DNA of 5,245 nucleotides, taken from the NCBI GenBank assembly GCA_036351405.1, contig JAZBOZ010000238.1:1-5245 (forward strand), given 5' to 3'. The position numbers and the translations under genes were made by a program. Below are positions 1 through 5,245 of the stretch, one piece after another (the stretch's first letter is position 1; each line of letters begins with the position of its first letter). This stretch comes from Luminiphilus sp036351405 (lineage in GTDB: Bacteria > Pseudomonadota > Gammaproteobacteria > Pseudomonadales > Halieaceae). The notes beneath the pieces were generated by a model. That model was not told where the DNA came from and ran no database searches. It worked only from the letters and a program-made list of their open reading frames with translations.

Positions 1-468
1 ATGCTGCTCAAAGACGATTGTGGCGGCTTCCCGGTTGATCGATTGACCCACTGCCTGCAGACCGCCACCCTCGCACACAAGGATGGCAAAGATGAGGAAT
101 ACGTCATCTGCGCTTTGCTGCACGATATCGGAGACACCTTGGGCCCTGCTAATCACGCGGATATCGCCGCCACGATCCTTGAGCCTTATGTCAGCGAGGA
201 AAACCACTGGATGGTGAAACACCACGCGATCTTTCAGGGTTACTACTTTTTCGAGTACCTCGGTCTGGACAGAAACCTGCGCGACCAATATCGGGATCAC
301 CCCTATTACGCACGCACGCTCGAATTTATCGAGAAGTACGATGCGCCCGCGTTTGATCCGGAAGCAGAGACCTATTCACTGGCGTTCTTCGAGCCAATGC
401 TGAAACGGGTATTCGCGAAGCCTCGCAAGTCTCTCTACAAATCGGATACCAGCACGGTATTCGAATAA
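1..468 (+). CDS. HD-domain protein, PhnZ/TmpB-like diiron oxygenase family (5' end probably outside window)
   Basis: The 155 visible residues carry a complete set of HD-fold metal ligands: H17 in RLTHCLQTA, the H41-D42 doublet in ALLHDIGD, H52 in NHADIAA, H74 (or H75) in VKHHAIFQGYY, and an aspartate near D114. Six ligands with the HHAIFQGYYFF segment fit the HD oxygenases that use a mixed-valence diiron centre (PhnZ, TmpB, and more distantly myo-inositol oxygenase) better than nucleotide phosphohydrolases. In PhnZ, as I recall, a Tyr and a Glu lie 10 and 7 residues before the first ligand His; here those positions are C7 and F10, so the PhnZ substrate should not be assumed. Homologues I recall are about 180-200 aa with an extra N-terminal helix, and the frame is open from base 1, so the first ATG is probably an internal Met of a truncated gene. 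The next gene starts 40 bp downstream on the same strand. Fold confidence is high; oxygenase activity is moderate; substrate is unknown. Confidence 0.82.
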   Translation: MLLKDDCGGFPVDRLTHCLQTATLAHKDGKDEEYVICALLHDIGDTLGPANHADIAATILEPYVSEENHWMVKHHAIFQGYYFFEYLGLDRNLRDQYRDHPYYARTLEFIEKYDAPAFDPEAETYSLAFFEPMLKRVFAKPRKSLYKSDTSTVFE

Positions 469-495
469 TTTATCGACCCAAGCCGCCGGGATTTC

Positions 496-502
496 AGGGA
501 GA
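496..502 (+). promoter_or_regulatory. Shine-Dalgarno supporting a TTG start
   Basis: AGGGAGA lies 6 nt before the TTG at 509. No ATG or GTG start is available near the hydrophobic N-terminal anchor of the isomerase, so this site decides the start codon. Confidence 0.7.
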
Positions 503-508
503 AAACGT

Positions 509-1456
509 TTGCAAGTTCACAACGGCCTACCTCGCCCGGCTTGGCTCTGGTTTCTTATCTTTGGCGGCCTGCTCTATCTCGGCAACCGCCTGATTTTCCC
601 GGCACCGCCACCCGTACTCGGACCGCCGAACCCCGCAGAAATCGCAGCGCTCACCGAGAGTTTCACGCAGCTCGCGGGTAGAGCGCCGACGGCTGATGAA
701 CAGTCTGGATTCATCGACCAATGGCTGCGCGAGGCGTTGCTGTTTCGCGAGGCGATTGATCAGGGTCTTCACCTCAGCGATCCCGCGATACAACAGCGGC
801 TGTTACGCAATATGCGATTTCTCGAACCGGAAACTCGCCAGAGCGACGCCCAGCTGATCGACCGCGCCCTCGAACTCAACATGCATCTCACCGATGAAGT
901 CATTCGCAGGCGCTTGGTGCAGGGCATGTCGATGCTCTTGATCGCGTCAGTCGACGTTGCTCCCCCAGATACAGATGCGCTCGAGGCAGCCTTTAAACAG
1001 CGCCGCGACTCGCTGATGGAACCCGCCCGAATCAGCTTCTCTCATCGCTTGCTGGGTGATATCGCAAGCGACGAGGCGGCGCGCGTCCTGGACACGCTGA
1101 TAACGAGCGACACATCCCCCGAGGAAGCAGCCGATCTCGGCGAACCTTTCGTCTTTGGACACGCCTTCGAAGCCATCTCCTGGGTTCAGGTCAGCGCCCG
1201 CTTCGGCCCTGCTTTTACGCGTCGACTTCGCGCGATGACTGAAGCGTCACCCGATATCACAGGCTGGGTTGGACCAGTCGCATCGACATTTGGCCAACAC
1301 GTGCTGTTTATTGAAAAGTTTGCGCCGGCGCGTCAACAAACCTTTGAAGAGGCCGAGGCCATACTGCACGCCGACTTGATGGCAGAGCGCGAGCAGGCCG
1401 CACTCGATCAAGCCATAGCAAAGCTCATGTCTCGTTACGAGGTATTAACTCAATGA
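509..1456 (+). CDS. Membrane-anchored parvulin-type peptidyl-prolyl cis-trans isomerase
   Basis: The 315-aa protein has a short cytoplasmic tail, one membrane segment at about residues 12-30 (WLWFLIFGGLLYLG), a proline-rich linker at 31-41 and then a periplasmic region. Residues 45-145 are helical and SurA/PpiC-like, holding two copies of a 24-residue motif (82-105 and 120-143). A parvulin-like domain follows at about 172-270: ARISFSHRLLG matches the first strand with its histidine, and GWVGPVASTFGQHVLFIEK matches the conserved final strands. Residues 275-312 are a charged helix. The domain is divergent, so it may act mainly as a periplasmic chaperone rather than an efficient prolyl isomerase. 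The TTG start is chosen from its Shine-Dalgarno and from the membrane anchor directly following. The stop overlaps the ATG of the HupE/UreJ gene by 4 nt, implying translational coupling and a role in folding or assembling that protein or the receptor beyond it. I recall such isomerases next to HupE/UreJ genes in other proteobacteria, but have not verified this here. Confidence 0.8.
   Translation: MQVHNGLPRPAWLWFLIFGGLLYLGNRLIFPAPPPVLGPPNPAEIAALTESFTQLAGRAPTADEQSGFIDQWLREALLFREAIDQGLHLSDPAIQQRLLRNMRFLEPETRQSDAQLIDRALELNMHLTDEVIRRRLVQGMSMLLIASVDVAPPDTDALEAAFKQRRDSLMEPARISFSHRLLGDIASDEAARVLDTLITSDTSPEEAADLGEPFVFGHAFEAISWVQVSARFGPAFTRRLRAMTEASPDITGWVGPVASTFGQHVLFIEKFAPARQQTFEEAEAILHADLMAEREQAALDQAIAKLMSRYEVLTQ
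1439..1443 (+). promoter_or_regulatory. Shine-Dalgarno of the HupE/UreJ gene inside the isomerase gene
   Basis: GAGGT lies 9 nt before the ATG at 1453, within the last codons of the isomerase. Together with the ATGA stop/start overlap it supports coupled translation of the two genes. Confidence 0.6.
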
Positions 1457-2430
1457 GGTGGCTGCTGTGTTCGATGCTATTGGTGCTGTCTTCTGCGGCA
1501 GCCGCGCACCGCTTCGCGCCCTCGTTACTGGAGATCGAGCAACTCTCAGCAGATCGATTCGCGGTGAGCTGGAAGACCCCGGTTGATACCGTGACCGATA
1601 CCCCGCTTGCACCGCTTTTGCCCGAGGGGTGCACAGAGGCTGAGCGCTCTCCGTGGATCATGCAGGGTACTGGCCGCCTACAGCAGCTGACCTGGCAGTG
1701 CGCTGGCGGGCTGGTCGGCGAGACAATCCGCGTTGACGGGATTGCAGCGAATAAAGCGTCGGTGTTACTCACGCTGCGCCTCGCTGAAGGTGTTGCCCAT
1801 CAGCAGGTCCTCACCCCCGATAGCCCAGCCTATACCGTGCCAATTGAGCCTGATGCCAAAAAAGTCGTCACCCAATACACGGTGCTGGGCGCAGAACATA
1901 TTTGGCTCGGTATCGACCACTTATTGTTCGTACTGGGGCTTTTGCTGTTGGTCGGACAAGGACGACGCCTCATCTGGACGGTCACCGCCTTTACGGTGGG
2001 CCACAGTATGACGCTCGCTATGGTCACACTGGGCTGGTTTACCTACCCCGTCGCCTTGATTGAGTTTCTGATTGCACTATCTATTTTCGTGCTGGCAGTG
2101 GAACTCACTCGAGAACAGGGAATCTCTCGCCTGTGGCGGCAGCCCTGGTGGCTTGCCGGTCTCTTCGGTCTGCTACACGGCATGGGCTTCGCCGGCGCGC
2201 TGGCCGAAACAGGCCTGCCCCAGAGCAATCTCCCGCTGGCGCTGCTGTTTTTCAACCTGGGCATTGAATTCGGGCAACTGGCCTTCATCGGCGTACTGCT
2301 GCTGATCGGTGCCGCAATCCACAAGATTATGCCCACTCGAGCTACTGCCCTCGTCAACATTCCCGTTGCTGTACTGGGGGTATTGAGTGCCATGTGGTGT
2401 ATTGAGCGCGGCCTTGAAGTCATCTCTTAA
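1453..2430 (+). CDS. HupE/UreJ-family membrane protein with N-terminal periplasmic domain
   Basis: The 325-aa protein begins with a Sec signal peptide (residues 1-18, ending SSAAAA), so cleavage would leave H19 at the mature N-terminus. Residues 19-140 form a probably beta-rich periplasmic domain containing C60 and C83, a possible disulfide pair. The C-terminal half has about six membrane segments (roughly 150-168, 173-193, 199-217, 232-250, 262-287, 297-316). Family motifs are H149-X5-D155-H156, FTVGHSMTLA (H184), FGLLHGMGFAGAL (H242) and FNLGIEFGQL (E272). The HX5DH motif is known from HupE/UreJ nickel permeases; this longer subfamily, with a periplasmic domain, is often annotated only as HupE/UreJ family and its ion is not established. 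The gene overlaps the isomerase by ATGA and precedes the TonB-dependent receptor by 34 bp. Transport of Ni, Co or another metal, in either direction, is inference. The ATG start is supported by the signal peptide and Shine-Dalgarno. Confidence 0.87.
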   Translation: MRWLLCSMLLVLSSAAAAHRFAPSLLEIEQLSADRFAVSWKTPVDTVTDTPLAPLLPEGCTEAERSPWIMQGTGRLQQLTWQCAGGLVGETIRVDGIAANKASVLLTLRLAEGVAHQQVLTPDSPAYTVPIEPDAKKVVTQYTVLGAEHIWLGIDHLLFVLGLLLLVGQGRRLIWTVTAFTVGHSMTLAMVTLGWFTYPVALIEFLIALSIFVLAVELTREQGISRLWRQPWWLAGLFGLLHGMGFAGALAETGLPQSNLPLALLFFNLGIEFGQLAFIGVLLLIGAAIHKIMPTRATALVNIPVAVLGVLSAMWCIERGLEVIS

Positions 2431-2464
2431 GCAAAGGTCCGCCCGCATCAACAGTAGTGGCGGG

Positions 2465-4348
2465 ATGCACCTAAAACTCGCCAGCTGCCTGCTATTGCTC
2501 GCTGGAAACGCCGTGGCGCAAGAGGCGTTGCAAGAGGCGCCGATTGAGGAAGTCGTCGTCACCGGCTCGCGCAATTTACTCGGGCAGGCGCTACTGATCG
2601 ACACCCGCACTAAAACCGTCAGCCGCGACACTCAGATTTCACTCAACCGCACGGCCGGGGATTGGATCGAACGTCTTCCGGGCGTCAGCCTCAACGGCCA
2701 GGGAGGCCTATTTCAGAGCTACAGTGTGCGCGGCTTTAGTCGCTGGCGTATCCGGACCGAGGTGGCCGGGGTGCCGCTGTTTACCGACCGCCGGGCTGGC
2801 AACGCCGCATCATTCATTCCTCCCGAGCTGCTGGGGCAGGTCGGCGTCAGCCGCGGCCCAGGGTCGACTCTGTATGGTTCAGACGCGATGGGTGGGGTGG
2901 TTAATCTGGCACTCGCGTCAACTGATGTGGCGCGTGCCACCGCCGATTGGAGCGACCTCGATCAAGCGACAGGCCTCGCACTTGTGGGGCCGTTGGCTGC
3001 CGGTGTCGGAGGAGGTATTGCGCTTCGCCGCGCAGATAACGCAGCCGATGGATCCGGACAACCGCTGAATACCCGTTATGAACAAGGGGCTGGCTTTCTG
3101 GATATACGCACGGGTTGGCAAGGACTGGAAAGTCACCTGATAGCACTGGCGAGCAAGGGTCAGGATATTGGCAAATCCAACCGTGGGTTCCCGGATACAT
3201 TGCGCGCCGACTACCCCGAGGAGACACATTCCCTGGTTGCGATGACCCTTCGCAATCCCGGCGTATGGCTCGGTCGTCTGTACGGGCACAGCCAGGATTG
3301 GACAAGCAGCACCGAACAGATAGCCATTCGCCGCAACGACACGCGCTATCGCAGCGATACGTTGGGCGGCCTGCTCTTTCATGCATTGGACGTGGGCAGC
3401 AGTACCGGCCGGGTAGGTGTCGAATGGCTGGGGCGGCGCAACGTCAACATCACCGACCGCGAGTTCGACCCGGCTGATGATCTCATCTTCAGTCGTGAGG
3501 TATTGACCGGGGCGCAGGACAACGTGGGGCTGTTCGTTGATCAGCAATGGACCGCGGGTCCATGGCGCCTCGGTGCGGGATTGCGCTGGGACCATGTCGA
3601 ACAAACGGGTAATCGCCAACGACGCAGCGACAGTGCCGCCAATGCCAGCCTCTCCGCGGACTGGCAGATCAATGACAGCTGGGTGCTGCAATCGCGCTGG
3701 GGGACCGGCTTTCGATTTCCGACGCTGAGTGAGCGCTATTTCGATGGCGTGACCCCGCGCGGCGACACATTGGGGAATCCGGACCTGGCCCCCGAGAAAA
3801 ACAGGGGGGTAGAGCTGGGCTTGAACGTCGACATGCGAGGTATCAGCGCTACTGTGAGCGTGTATCGCAACCAGCTCGATGACTATATCGAGCGCGTTCG
3901 CATCAACTCCGCGCTCCGAACTTTCCGCAATCTCGATAGTGCCACGATAGAGGGGATAGAAGCCTCGCTCACCTGGCAAGCAAGTCCGGGCTGGCAGCAT
4001 CAGCTGAGCTACCAATGGCAACAGGGCGAAGATGCGACGGGTAACTGGCTTGCTGATCTGCACCCGGTCGAATGGCGCTACCTGACGCGCTGGGAAACAG
4101 CCGACGTTAGCGTCTCACTGGATGTCGTCCATCGGCAGGCACGAGGTGAAGCCGGGCCGGGCGAGTTAGCAATGGCCTCTGCCACGCTGGCGGGGGGCGG
4201 CGTCGACTGGCGCATCAACCCAGATTGGACACTCGGTCTCGCAGCCAACAACCTGTTCGACACGCGCTGGGTAGCGAGTGCAGACGAAGCGGCGGCCTTT
4301 CAACCTGGGCGTACGCTCACCCTGCGGCTCACTTGGCAGGAGGGTTAA
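2465..4348 (+). CDS. TonB-dependent outer-membrane receptor
   Basis: From the ATG at 2465 the protein is 627 aa. It has a signal peptide (MHLKLASCLLLLAGNAVA, cleavage before Q19), a TonB box followed by the usual motif at 27-36 (IEEVVVTGSR), a plug domain at about 45-150 (GDWIERLPGVSLNG, SVRGFS, GSTLYGSDAMGGVVNL) and a beta-barrel to the C-terminus. The barrel shows the conserved GTGFRFPTLSERYF and GNPDLAPEKNRGVELGL segments and ends in a typical strand, TLTLRLTW, followed by QEG. The frame is open back to a GTG at 2387, but that start would overlap the preceding gene by 44 nt and put 26 residues ahead of the signal peptide, so it is rejected. The Shine-Dalgarno before 2465 is weak. At about 600 mature residues it is compact, in the BtuB size range and smaller than many siderophore receptors. 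The ligand cannot be read from the sequence; the HupE/UreJ neighbour hints at a metal or metal chelate. I saw no riboswitch or Fur-like box in the 34-bp gap. Confidence 0.93.
   Translation: MHLKLASCLLLLAGNAVAQEALQEAPIEEVVVTGSRNLLGQALLIDTRTKTVSRDTQISLNRTAGDWIERLPGVSLNGQGGLFQSYSVRGFSRWRIRTEVAGVPLFTDRRAGNAASFIPPELLGQVGVSRGPGSTLYGSDAMGGVVNLALASTDVARATADWSDLDQATGLALVGPLAAGVGGGIALRRADNAADGSGQPLNTRYEQGAGFLDIRTGWQGLESHLIALASKGQDIGKSNRGFPDTLRADYPEETHSLVAMTLRNPGVWLGRLYGHSQDWTSSTEQIAIRRNDTRYRSDTLGGLLFHALDVGSSTGRVGVEWLGRRNVNITDREFDPADDLIFSREVLTGAQDNVGLFVDQQWTAGPWRLGAGLRWDHVEQTGNRQRRSDSAANASLSADWQINDSWVLQSRWGTGFRFPTLSERYFDGVTPRGDTLGNPDLAPEKNRGVELGLNVDMRGISATVSVYRNQLDDYIERVRINSALRTFRNLDSATIEGIEASLTWQASPGWQHQLSYQWQQGEDATGNWLADLHPVEWRYLTRWETADVSVSLDVVHRQARGEAGPGELAMASATLAGGGVDWRINPDWTLGLAANNLFDTRWVASADEAAAFQPGRTLTLRLTWQEG
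4338..4343 (+). promoter_or_regulatory. Perfect Shine-Dalgarno (AGGAGG) overlapping the end of the receptor gene
   Basis: AGGAGG lies in the last codons of the TonB receptor (Gln-Glu-Gly). It is 7 nt upstream of ATC at 4351-4353 in the AlkB frame, with the receptor stop TAA (4346-4348) in between. The TTG at 4333 lies upstream of this motif and CTG at 4366 is 22 nt away, so the spacing points to the ATC codon. Confidence 0.7.
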
Positions 4349-4350
4349 CC

Positions 4351-5001
4351 ATCGACAGCCGATCCCTGTTTCCCGAGCGCGATGCCGAGCCTCAAGTCAT
4401 TCTGACACCGGCAAAACACGACGGCGCCTCGGTCGTACTGTACCCACACTTTGCCAGCACTACTGAAGCGGAGAAATGGATGACCGCGCTAACAACCGAA
4501 CTGGATTGGGCGCAGCGGAGCATTACGATTTTTGGCAAACGCCATCTTCAACCACGGCTCGTGGCCTGGCACGGGGATGCTGGCGTGCGTTATCGCTATT
4601 CGGGCCAGACGCTTTCGGCAGAGGGCTGGAGCGACGCGCTACGCATCATTCGTGAGCGTTGCGAGACGGAGACAGGCCACCGGTTCAACAGCGTGCTATG
4701 CAACCTCTATCGCGACGGCAACGATGCTATGGGATGGCATGCGGATAATGAGCCCGAGTTGGGCAGCCATCCCGTGATCGCATCGGTCAGTCTCGGCTGC
4801 GCGCGACGTTTTGATCTTCGCCATAAAAAGAGCGGTGAAACTCACCGCATCCCCCTGCCCGCGGGCTCACTGCTGGTGATGGCCGGCAGCACGCAGCAAC
4901 ACTGGGTGCATCAAGTACCGCGAACCAAGAAAGTCGGGGAAGCCCGCATTAATCTCACCTTCCGCCACATCGAGGCTCCAGTGAGCCCGGTACCCACATA
5001 A
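4351..5001 (+). CDS. alkB: AlkB-type Fe(II)/2-oxoglutarate-dependent dioxygenase (probable DNA alkylation repair), apparent ATC start
   Basis: This is a 216-aa ALKBH2/3-like AlkB counted from the ATC codon. The probable iron ligands are H130 and D132 (GWHADNEPELG) and H187 (HWVHQVPRT). The 2-oxoglutarate-binding part includes N118 and Y120 (NLYRDG) and R199/R205 in RINLTFR. The substrate-side segments PRLVAWHGD and YRYSG (67-85) and VIASVSLGCARRF are typical. Family members oxidatively demethylate 1-methyladenine and 3-methylcytosine in DNA or RNA in the cytoplasm. Start choice is difficult. The frame is open from an ATG at 4225, but that would add 42 residues encoded inside the receptor gene that look unlike AlkB. 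TTG at 4333 has no Shine-Dalgarno, and ATC at 4351 sits 7 nt after AGGAGG, where homologues begin with an LFP-like segment. The next in-frame ATG (residue 44) would remove conserved sequence. Product assignment is firm; the exact start is uncertain. The gene follows the receptor stop by 2 nt, so expression is probably coupled to it. Confidence 0.9.
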   Translation: MDSRSLFPERDAEPQVILTPAKHDGASVVLYPHFASTTEAEKWMTALTTELDWAQRSITIFGKRHLQPRLVAWHGDAGVRYRYSGQTLSAEGWSDALRIIRERCETETGHRFNSVLCNLYRDGNDAMGWHADNEPELGSHPVIASVSLGCARRFDLRHKKSGETHRIPLPAGSLLVMAGSTQQHWVHQVPRTKKVGEARINLTFRHIEAPVSPVPT

Positions 5002-5054
5002 GACTTCGAGTTGTGCGATGCTGACATCCGCCGATATCAACGCGAGAGAACCCC

Positions 5055-5245
5055 ATGAATAATAAAAAACTTCATACAGCAAGATCTGTCGCCACCGCCC
5101 TAATCGCAGCGGCACTCAGCGGATGTGACGCCTTGGATTACGCCGTTCATGGACCCGCGGTCTCAGCAGGCATTGGCGCCAAGTTACTGTGTAGTGCCGA
5201 GTACGTGATCGGAAACGACCGCGCGCAGGCCTTCGAGGACATGAG
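5055..5245 (+). CDS. N-terminal fragment of a probable lipoprotein, possibly a beta-lactamase-like serine hydrolase (3' truncated)
   Basis: Sixty-three codons are visible before the window ends. The N-terminus has a basic region (NNKK, R10), a hydrophobic stretch (12-22) and a lipobox LSGC with C24 as the candidate lipidated cysteine. D25 at the +2 position would, by the enterobacterial rule, favour retention in the inner membrane. The following segment GAKLLCSAEYVIGNDRAQAF resembles the region just after the membrane anchor in a group of proteobacterial serine hydrolases of the class C beta-lactamase/EstB type (GxxAKxLCSxxFVSGR). The catalytic SxxK and YxN motifs would lie beyond the window, so the hydrolase call is tentative. 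A weak GAGAGAA precedes the ATG by 4 nt. The gene is 53 bp after alkB, so it may or may not share its transcript. Confidence 0.6.
   Translation, partial: MNNKKLHTARSVATALIAAALSGCDALDYAVHGPAVSAGIGAKLLCSAEYVIGNDRAQAFEDM

Noticed and set aside
469..508. Possible terminator or promoter between the HD gene and the isomerase gene
   Set aside because: I found no stable hairpin with a T-run and no convincing -35/-10 pair in these 40 bp; only the Shine-Dalgarno is supportable.
2387..2464. GTG-initiated 26-residue extension of the TonB receptor
   Set aside because: It overlaps the HupE/UreJ gene and would place non-signal sequence before an otherwise perfect signal peptide that starts at the ATG at 2465.
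2918..4063. A 381-codon open frame on the - strand inside the TonB receptor gene
   Set aside because: It is antisense to a clearly recognisable receptor, shows no domain or signal-peptide logic, and long antisense frames are common in GC-rich coding sequence.
4225..4350. ATG-initiated 42-residue extension of AlkB
   Set aside because: It lies entirely within the receptor coding sequence in another frame, reads as shadow sequence rich in Arg, Ser and Ala, and has no matching AlkB segment.
5011..5040. Possible promoter between alkB and the last gene (TTGTGC, 18 nt, TATCAA)
   Set aside because: Both hexamers match the sigma-70 consensus poorly, and such matches are expected by chance in an intergenic stretch.
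4867..5115. An 82-codon open frame on the - strand across the alkB end and the intergenic gap
   Set aside because: It mostly overlaps alkB and the next gene in antisense, and has no recognisable features.

Overview
The window (5,245 bp) looks like chromosome from a moderately GC-rich Gram-negative proteobacterium. It encodes a TonB-dependent outer-membrane receptor, Sec signal peptides and a lipobox. The protein set, especially the HupE/UreJ-type membrane protein, the neighbouring periplasmic prolyl isomerase and the short AlkB, best fits a gammaproteobacterium, possibly a marine lineage. That placement rests on family recollection, not on a marker gene.

All six genes lie on the + strand and are tightly packed. 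(1) Positions 1-468 are the 3' portion of an HD-domain protein that resembles the PhnZ/TmpB-like mixed-valence diiron oxygenases more than ordinary HD phosphohydrolases. (2) Positions 509-1456 encode a membrane-anchored parvulin-type peptidyl-prolyl isomerase with a TTG start. (3) Positions 1453-2430 encode a HupE/UreJ-family membrane protein with a large periplasmic domain, overlapping gene 2 by ATGA. (4) Positions 2465-4348 encode a 627-aa TonB-dependent receptor. (5) Positions 4351-5001 encode an AlkB-type Fe(II)/2-oxoglutarate dioxygenase. (6) From 5055 to the window end is the N-terminus of a probable lipoprotein, perhaps a beta-lactamase-like serine hydrolase. Junctions are 40, -4, 34, 2 and 53 bp, so genes 1-5 could be one transcript. 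I saw no convincing internal promoter, terminator, RNA gene, mobile element or CRISPR array, and no gene-free stretch over 60 bp.

Genes 2-4 read as a cell-envelope uptake or trafficking module: an outer-membrane receptor, an inner-membrane HupE-type protein with a histidine/aspartate metal-binding motif, and a periplasmic foldase. The substrate is not identifiable from sequence; a metal ion or metal complex is the simplest guess. The HD oxygenase upstream and AlkB downstream would both be iron enzymes, which is suggestive only.

The most unusual local observation is the start of alkB. A perfect AGGAGG lies 7 nt before an ATC codon, just after the receptor stop codon. There is no ATG/GTG/TTG near the place where the protein should begin, which suggests a non-canonical AUC start coupled to termination of the receptor gene.
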